A DNA stretch of 64,000 bases from Terramyces sp. JEL0728 (lineage: Eukaryota; Chytridiomycota; Chytridiomycetes; Rhizophydiales; Terramycetaceae), in assembly GCA_027603945.1 (NCBI GenBank), contig JADIIU010000001.1, forward strand, positions 372,001 through 436,000, read 5' to 3'. Position numbers and translations under genes: made by a program. Position 1 is the first letter of the stretch; each line of letters begins with the position of its first letter. The notes below the pieces were generated by a model that saw nothing but the letters and a program-made list of their open reading frames with translations, was not told the origin of the DNA and did not search any database. This document shows, one piece after another, positions 58,493 to 64,000 of the stretch.

Positions 58493-59436
58493 ATGCCCCA
58501 CTCAACAGTAACGAACATGGTGTATTACAAAGTCATTGCAAGATTTTACAATATCCTGGAATCAATATCGAAATTTATCAAACCAGAAGAAATTTATTGG
58601 AAGCAGAAATGTATGGAATTGCAGGAGCAAAACAAGCAGCTGCTCGTTGAACTGTCTCAAGAACGAGAGAGCAGAGCCATTGTAGACAAGCTGTACATTA
58701 ATGCAAAAGCAAGAATCGAAGAAAGAGAAATGCAGTTGGAAGACTTTTTATCAAAGGAATTGGAAATGTGTCAGGGTTGTCAAAAATTCACTAGCGAGCC
58801 AGAATTTATCGAGTACCAGGATGAAATCGAAGAGGAAATGTTTGATTTCGAAGAACAAGCTAAAGATACTGTTACTCAGTTGCTTGTATCTCACTCTACT
58901 GCCAATTCAATCTGTATCAATCTTGCAGATTTGGCACTCAAGACAGACGCTACCGATTTGGATTGCGTCCGTATTGCATTGATTGCGATTGTAGACTATT
59001 TAACCCAGAACGAAAAGTTGAATGCAAAGGTAATTATCGCTAATTCAGGAATTTATGGTTTTCAAAAAGATTTTCAACAATTTCGTTATCCCTAGTGAAA
59101 CACAAGAAGCAGAGTTACTGGTGCTGAGCTTAATGGTATATTTTACTAATGCAGGAAGAAACACATTTATTGTATGATATTGGCATTGTTTCTGTCGCTA
59201 GCATTTTGAAATATCTGGAAAAGAACAACAAAGACACTGCAGAGTGGTTGCAGCCTGGATTGGCAAGTTATATGGATCAAGTTGAAACGGCACAGAAGCC
59301 ATCCGCCAAAGTGCAGATATCTTGGGCTCCAGTTAGGAGCAAGCGAGAGTACTATGTCCCATCCGATGATGATGTAGAAACTGAAACTATTATTTATGAC
59401 CAAGAAGAGTTGGAGATTGAATTTGTAAATGAATAG
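58493..59436 (+). CDS. Unknown coiled-coil protein
   Basis: 301 residues in three exons. A coiled coil (residues 28-80) leads to a Cys pair (CQGC), then a helical domain with LADLALKTDATDLDCVRIAL and an acidic C terminus (SDDDVETETIIYDQEELEIE). Introns are at 59030-59048 (19 nt) and 59136-59154 (19); the first is identical to a WDR5 intron. The ATG at 58493 is the first in frame; 58517 is an alternative. Convergent with kynureninase, 68 bp apart. Family not recognised. Confidence 0.7.
59030..59048 (+). other. 19-nt intron identical to one at 55130-55148
   Basis: GTAATTATCGCTAATTCAG; removal joins NAK to EFMVFKK and keeps the frame. Confidence 0.9.
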
Positions 59437-59504
59437 AATATTTTATTGACTCTTCTGATTTATATTCCAAATGAAATATGAGACTAGTAATTCAACGATT
59501 AATT

Positions 59505-60922
59505 TTATTGTAAATGAGATTGCATTGCAGTGACAACTTTGTAAATATCAGCATAGGTATTGTATAAAGGTGTTGGGGCAATACGCAAAACATTTGGTCT
59601 TCTCTCATCGCAGATAATACCATCATCGTGAAGCTTCTTGAAAACAGTGTCCATTTCACCTTCTTTGGGGAACATCAAAGACAATTGGCATCCTCTTTGC
59701 AAGTAATCGCGGCAGGTGATGATTTCTACCCGATCTTTTGGTAACAGAGTGTCAATCAAGAATTCAAGGTACGCTGTCATCTTTTGCGATTTTTCAACAA
59801 GTGTTTTCATGTCAGTCTTATCAAATACATCCAAGGATGCTTTCAATGCAATTACAGTGAGCACTGATGGGTTTGACAACCTATAACCACGGGTACCCAC
59901 GATTGAATCAAACTCCAAGTTCATTTGGAACGTAGTTTCAGGATTATTTCCCCACCATCCAGCGAATCTTATATTAGTCTGGCATTACCTTGGTCTGACA
60001 GTGTTTTTATGTTTTTCATGAACAAACACACCACCAATACCACCTGGGCCAGAGTTCAAGTACTTGTAGGAACACCAACAAGCTAAATTAACAACAAGTA
60101 CCAAAATCTACTCCCCATTCGTGAAGTTTCAAATGAATATTGCCTGCAGCGTGAGCCAAATCCCATCCGACAATACACCCTTTTTCATGTCCAGCCTTGG
60201 TAATCGTAGGAATATCAAAATATTGTGCAGTGTAATACTGAACACCGCTGAATAAAACAAGCGCAATTTGGTCCCCGTGTTCTGCGATAGCTTGCAGAAT
60301 ATCGCTAGTCTCCAATGTAAGGCTTCCTTCTCTCGGTTTCAATTGGATAATTGCATCAGCGGGATCAAATCCGTGGAACTTTACTTGCGATTCAATAGCG
60401 AAATAATCTGAAGGAAAGGCTTTAGCTTCCATCAGAATCTTGTACTTTTTAGGTGTGGGAGTGTAAAAAGGAACCATCATCAAATGAACGTTGACTGTTA
60501 ATGAATTCATGATTGCTACTTCATCAACTTTAGCTCCGACGATTTTTGCCGATGATTCATTCACTAGATCGTCAATCTTGGCCCATGGACGTCCTAAACG
60601 ATGATCGAAATGTCCATCAACACCTACTTCTTGCCATACGTCCAATTCTTGGTTCAACAGCTCTCTGGTTCTTTTAGGCTGCAATCCCAATGAATTACCA
60701 CACATATAGACACCTTCTTGATCTTTTAAAGGATGCAGACCTATCTTAGAATGGATTACTGTTCCTGGTAATGGCCCCCACTTTGGGAATGTGGAATTCA
60801 TCTCTGTAAGTGATGGAGATTTTATCCAAGTGAGCACTCAATTCTCTGGATGTCGCATTAACGTTCAGGGTGGATGCTAATGCTTCAAAATCAATAATCT
60901 TTTTCGTAAATTGGGATTGCAT
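59505..60922 (-). CDS. Kynureninase
   Basis: 452 residues in four exons, the usual length. It converts kynurenine or 3-hydroxykynurenine to anthranilate or 3-hydroxyanthranilate plus alanine with PLP. Signatures: [39 protein letters not shown] (PLP Asp) and [13 protein letters not shown] (Schiff-base Lys), then [10 protein letters not shown]. Introns are at 60741-60759 (19 nt), 60083-60101 (19) and 59968-59988 (21, AAG acceptor). The first intron is needed to join the N-terminal frame ([18 protein letters not shown]) to the catalytic part. It feeds NAD synthesis or tryptophan breakdown. Confidence 0.95.
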
Positions 60923-60987
60923 TTTCTTGAAAAATTAACCCCACAAAAGCAAAATCAGGAGCACAAATGATAGTGATTAAATAACAT

Positions 60988-61992
60988 TTATTTGCCAAAT
61001 GCTTTGAAAATCTTTTTCTGAGATTTGAATTTGTCCTTGCCTTTAGTAGCTCTGCGTTTTTGGGCAAGGTCTGCAATCATATCACTGGCATCATCGTATT
61101 TGCGCTTTGTCCCTTCAAACATTTCCTTTCTCTTTGACGCTTTCGGAGTGTTGCGGCGATCGACTTCAACAGCATGGTGGATGCCAGAAATATCCGAAAA
61201 ATCTCTATGCAAATCCTGGCATTAAAACTTACTTACTTCAAATTCATTACGGAAGCGCATGATACCACCTTGTTTGCCAAGTTTCTGTGCGATTTTCTTT
61301 TCCTTCTTGCTGAGGTTCAGTCTGATAAAGTTTTCTTCCTCAAAGGCTTCTCTTTCCTTTATTTCTTCGTCTTCCTTTGAAGCGCCCACTTCTCTTGCAC
61401 CATAACCTGTACCTTCAGCGTCGTATTCTTCTGGCCTGTCATCGTACTGCGATCTCAGATCACGAAGCAGTCTGGATTTGGATGCCTTTTCTCGCATCTT
61501 TTCTGTCAACCTGGCCTTCTTTCCTTCTTCATCATAGAACGTTGGTGCGAGCTTAGGAGGTTTATAAACCTCGTCCGATAACTGTGCCTTGTCGATTTTT
61601 TCAGAGCCGGCCATCGCACTTGGATTTGGTTTGAATTGTAACGCATCCATTTCCATATTATCTGTATCTACTTTAACTTGCGCTTGTTTCACGAGTTTAT
61701 CTATTTGATATTTTAGTTTAAGTTCAAGCGGTTTCGTTTTTTCCAAAACGGATCGCAGCAATACCAACTCCTTGATTATTTCATGTCCAGATATCTTTTT
61801 GCCATTGATTTTAAGGATAATAAAGTAAGTCAGGTGTGTAACATATGAGAGAAGTGAATGGATTCGCACTTGAAGCAAGGACACTCCATTCTGGGTCTCC
61901 AGCTCCTTGCTTTTCAGTTTCTCCATCAACCCCTCCAAGCGCTGGTTTAATTGGGTTGCTATTTGTGTGATATTATCCAACGACTTGTTCAT
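60988..61992 (-). CDS. LCP5: LCP5/neuroguidin-like Sas10/C1D family protein
   Basis: 327 residues in two exons. The Sas10/Utp3/C1D domain is clear: NGVSLLQVRIHSLLSYVTHL, then ELVLLRSVLEKTKPLELKL and KYQIDKLVKQAQ. The C-terminal half is charged (EGTGYGAREVG, LNLSKKEKKIAQKLGKQGG), as in Lcp5, an SSU processome factor for 18S rRNA maturation. One 21-nt intron lies at 61216-61236. The start lies 30 bp from the divergent alpha-MPP start. Confidence 0.9.
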
Positions 61993-62022
61993 TAAAAAAC
62001 AAAAAAAATTGGAAAAAAATAA

Positions 62023-63549
62023 ATGCTTAATCGTCGGTTTCTGTCAACACTAAAAACCAAAGTCACAACCTTGCCAAATGGTATTAGGGTTGCATCCCAT
62101 GAAACCAATTCACACTTTGTTTCCGCCGGTATTTTTGTAAATGCTGGTTCAAGGAACGAAACTACAGACACTTACGGCTGTTGTCATTTACTTGACCGGA
62201 CTACATTCAAAAGCACCAGGGACTACTCCAGCGAAGAATTAGTAAAGCAAATGGAGCTATTGGGGGGTCAATTCCAATCTGAACCACATCGCGAAATGAT
62301 GAGCTACCAGGCTTCTGTATTCAGCCAGGATCTACCAAAATTAATGGAAATACTTACTCAGATTGTCAGATATCCGCTTTTTTTACCTAATGAATTTGAA
62401 GATGTAAAGGAAAGCACTGGGTTTGAACTCAAAGAATTGGAATGGGATATGGAAAAGAAATTACCAGAAAAACTACATGCAATCGCCTATCGTAATGAAG
62501 AGAATGTGCAAGATGTCCTCGATGTAAACACATTGGGCAGATCCCAGAAAGCCATTCCGTCGTTGCTAGAAAACATTACTGTTCACAGAGTTAGGCAATT
62601 CAGAGATACTTGGTTTACTCCTGGCCGCATTGTCGTTGCTGGTGTTGGAATGGCACATGAAGAATTAGTCGAATTGGCAAACAAACATTTTGGAGACATG
62701 GAACCAGCGTCCCCCTCTATCTTGAAGGCTCAGGAATTATCTATGCAAAAGGTCAAATATACTGGGGGTATTCAAGTAGTAGACACTACTGATTTACCTA
62801 AAAGCCCAAACCCAGATGATATGGTATTGACACACGTTCAAGTTGCTTTTGAAGGAATTGCCACTACTGATCCGGATATCTATTCACTTGCAACTTTAGC
62901 TTCACTTTTAGGCGGCGGCGGTTCTTTTTCTGCTGGAGGGCCTGGTAAAGGAATGTATACTCGTTTGTATACCAATGTATTGAACAGAAATGGATGGATT
63001 GAAAATTGCAATGTGGTCAACCACTCTTATTCCGATTCCGGGTTGTTTGGTATCAGTACTGCAGTATTGTCTGATCCGGGTACACATCAACACATTCTTT
63101 CTGTTATTTGCGATCAACTAGTTATAATGACCCAACATTGCTCACAGACCGAATTAGATCGTGCCAAGAATATGCTCAAATCTAACTTGCTGATGTCATT
63201 AGAAAGCCAACTGGTAGAGCTTGAAGATATTGGGAGACAAATACTTTTATATGGTCAACGTTTGGACATTAACGAAATGTGCAGGAGAATCGACCTGGTA
63301 ACAACAGCAGATGTAATCAGAGTTGCCAGAAGGGTGATTCTCGGCGAACCAATTCCGAGCCCCTTTGAATTTAACGATGGAATTACAAAGACATGGAAAC
63401 CAAATGGTCCAACTATGCCATCAGTGTATGTTGAGGGTCCACTAACTGGCCCAAGAGATTCGCTATTAAAAATTGATAAAACTCTCGCAAAGTGGGGTTT
63501 GATGGCCCCACCTCAGAAAACACACAAAGGGTTTTTTTCCAGACTGTAA
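62023..63549 (+). CDS. MAS2: Mitochondrial processing peptidase alpha subunit
   Basis: 508 residues, no intron. The N terminus (MLNRRFLSTLKTKVTTLPNG) looks like a short mitochondrial presequence. The M16 fold is present, and the HxxEH zinc motif of the beta subunit is absent, as expected. The alpha-specific glycine-rich loop (GGGGSFSAGGPGKGMYTRLY), which guides presequences, is complete. MPP removes targeting peptides in the matrix. The 30-bp gap to LCP5 is A/T-only apart from three bases and must hold both promoters, if they are there at all. AATAAA follows the stop closely. Confidence 0.95.
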   Translation: MLNRRFLSTLKTKVTTLPNGIRVASHETNSHFVSAGIFVNAGSRNETTDTYGCCHLLDRTTFKSTRDYSSEELVKQMELLGGQFQSEPHREMMSYQASVFSQDLPKLMEILTQIVRYPLFLPNEFEDVKESTGFELKELEWDMEKKLPEKLHAIAYRNEENVQDVLDVNTLGRSQKAIPSLLENITVHRVRQFRDTWFTPGRIVVAGVGMAHEELVELANKHFGDMEPASPSILKAQELSMQKVKYTGGIQVVDTTDLPKSPNPDDMVLTHVQVAFEGIATTDPDIYSLATLASLLGGGGSFSAGGPGKGMYTRLYTNVLNRNGWIENCNVVNHSYSDSGLFGISTAVLSDPGTHQHILSVICDQLVIMTQHCSQTELDRAKNMLKSNLLMSLESQLVELEDIGRQILLYGQRLDINEMCRRIDLVTTADVIRVARRVILGEPIPSPFEFNDGITKTWKPNGPTMPSVYVEGPLTGPRDSLLKIDKTLAKWGLMAPPQKTHKGFFSRL

Positions 63550-63679
63550 CTCAATAAAATAATTTAGTTGAAAGGGTTGGCTTATCTTGTGGGATTTGGA
63601 TTAGTTCAAGATGGAGCTGCAAAGGTCCTGGATCCGTCCATAAAAGCGCATTTTCAAGGTAGGAATTTGCACAATTCAA

Positions 63680-64000
63680 ATGTTCAAGACGATTCTCTTT
63701 GCTGCCGTTGCTTCTGCTCATGCTCAGCTACCTCCGGGGGAAGTTGCAATCAAGCAAATAACTTACCAAGGAGATGGATGTCCGCAAGGTAGTGTTGCAG
63801 CCATCATCTCTGACGATGCAACTGTGTTCACCCTGCTCTACAGCTCATTTGTTGCAACCTCTGGTCCTGGAGTTCCAGCTGCTCAAAATATTCAGCAATG
63901 CACGGTAATTATAGATTTGAACCACGCTCACAGCTACACTTACACTGCGCTTTCACTTGACCATAGAGGATATGTCTCTGTTCCACAAGGCTTGAGCGCA
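63680..64000 (+). CDS. Secreted DUF4360 protein (3' truncated)
   Basis: The first 107 codons are visible. A signal peptide (MFKTILFAAVASAHAQ) is followed by a DUF4360-like domain: PPGEVAIKQITYQGDGCPQG, ISDDATVFTLLYSSFVAT, then a TYTALSLDHRGYVSVPQG segment. This domain is found in secreted fungal and actinobacterial proteins of unknown function. The frame runs past a possible intron at 63904 (GTAATTATAG) without needing it. The protein continues beyond the window. Confidence 0.8.
   Translation, partial: MFKTILFAAVASAHAQLPPGEVAIKQITYQGDGCPQGSVAAIISDDATVFTLLYSSFVATSGPGVPAAQNIQQCTVIIDLNHAHSYTYTALSLDHRGYVSVPQGLSA

Overview
The window is eukaryotic nuclear DNA from a very compact genome: about 39 protein genes in 64 kb on both strands, with no rRNA, CRISPR or transposon that I can see. 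I reconstructed about 120 spliceosomal introns by hand. Almost all are 18-24 nt (GTA...YTAAY...NAG). Apart from the end-truncated genes and those I read as single-exon, each gene model uses introns placed only by splice signals and homology, and every spliced length comes to a whole number of codons. The only longer introns are 82 nt (RPL12), 61 nt (UFD4-like), and 41 and 39 nt compound introns.

The gene content suggests a flagellated early-diverging fungus or close fungal relative. Flagellum and centriole genes are present: IFT88, SAS-6, RABL2 and an adenylate kinase 7-like protein. Alongside them are fungal-type genes: an SLM1-like F-BAR/PH protein, KIN1/2-like kinase, UFD4-like HECT ligase, Aro2-type chorismate synthase, fungal-type RIB2 deaminase, a secreted DUF4360 protein, and a DNAJ-X protein. 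A ROCK-like kinase with a PH domain split by a C1 domain is also present. The lineage (chytrid, blastoclad, aphelid, rozellid) cannot be settled from this sequence.

Layout: 1-5.4 kb ataxin-2-like C terminus, a membrane protein, adenosine deaminase, GLE1 and RPL12. 5.5-9.8 kb a zinc-finger/11-mer/CaaX protein, LIN1/CD2BP2, riboflavin deaminase, THOC3 and TAF11. 9.8-23 kb IFT88, a cyclin, ROCK, an unknown protein and two M14 carboxypeptidases. 23.4-30.7 kb AK7-like, SAS-6, SGTA, an RRM protein, a TXNDC17-like protein and RABL2. 30.7-39.2 kb chorismate synthase, S28 peptidase, a universal stress protein and the UFD4-like ligase. 39.2-51.3 kb an ABCC transporter, SLM1-like, an unknown protein, a KIN1-like kinase and a large GNAT-like protein. 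51.3-64 kb kinesin-5, WDR5, a DnaJ protein, PEX11, an unknown coiled-coil protein, kynureninase, LCP5/neuroguidin, alpha-MPP and a secreted DUF4360 protein.

Neighbours often alternate in orientation. Divergent start codons lie as close as 17, 21, 30 and 34 bp apart. Convergent stop codons lie as close as 2, 13 and 14 bp apart, and in two pairs they share a palindromic AATAAATTTATT that can serve as poly(A) signal on both strands. The most unusual features are the intron system (compound introns, two identical 19-nt introns in unrelated genes, a candidate 16-nt intron) and the extreme overlap of regulatory space.
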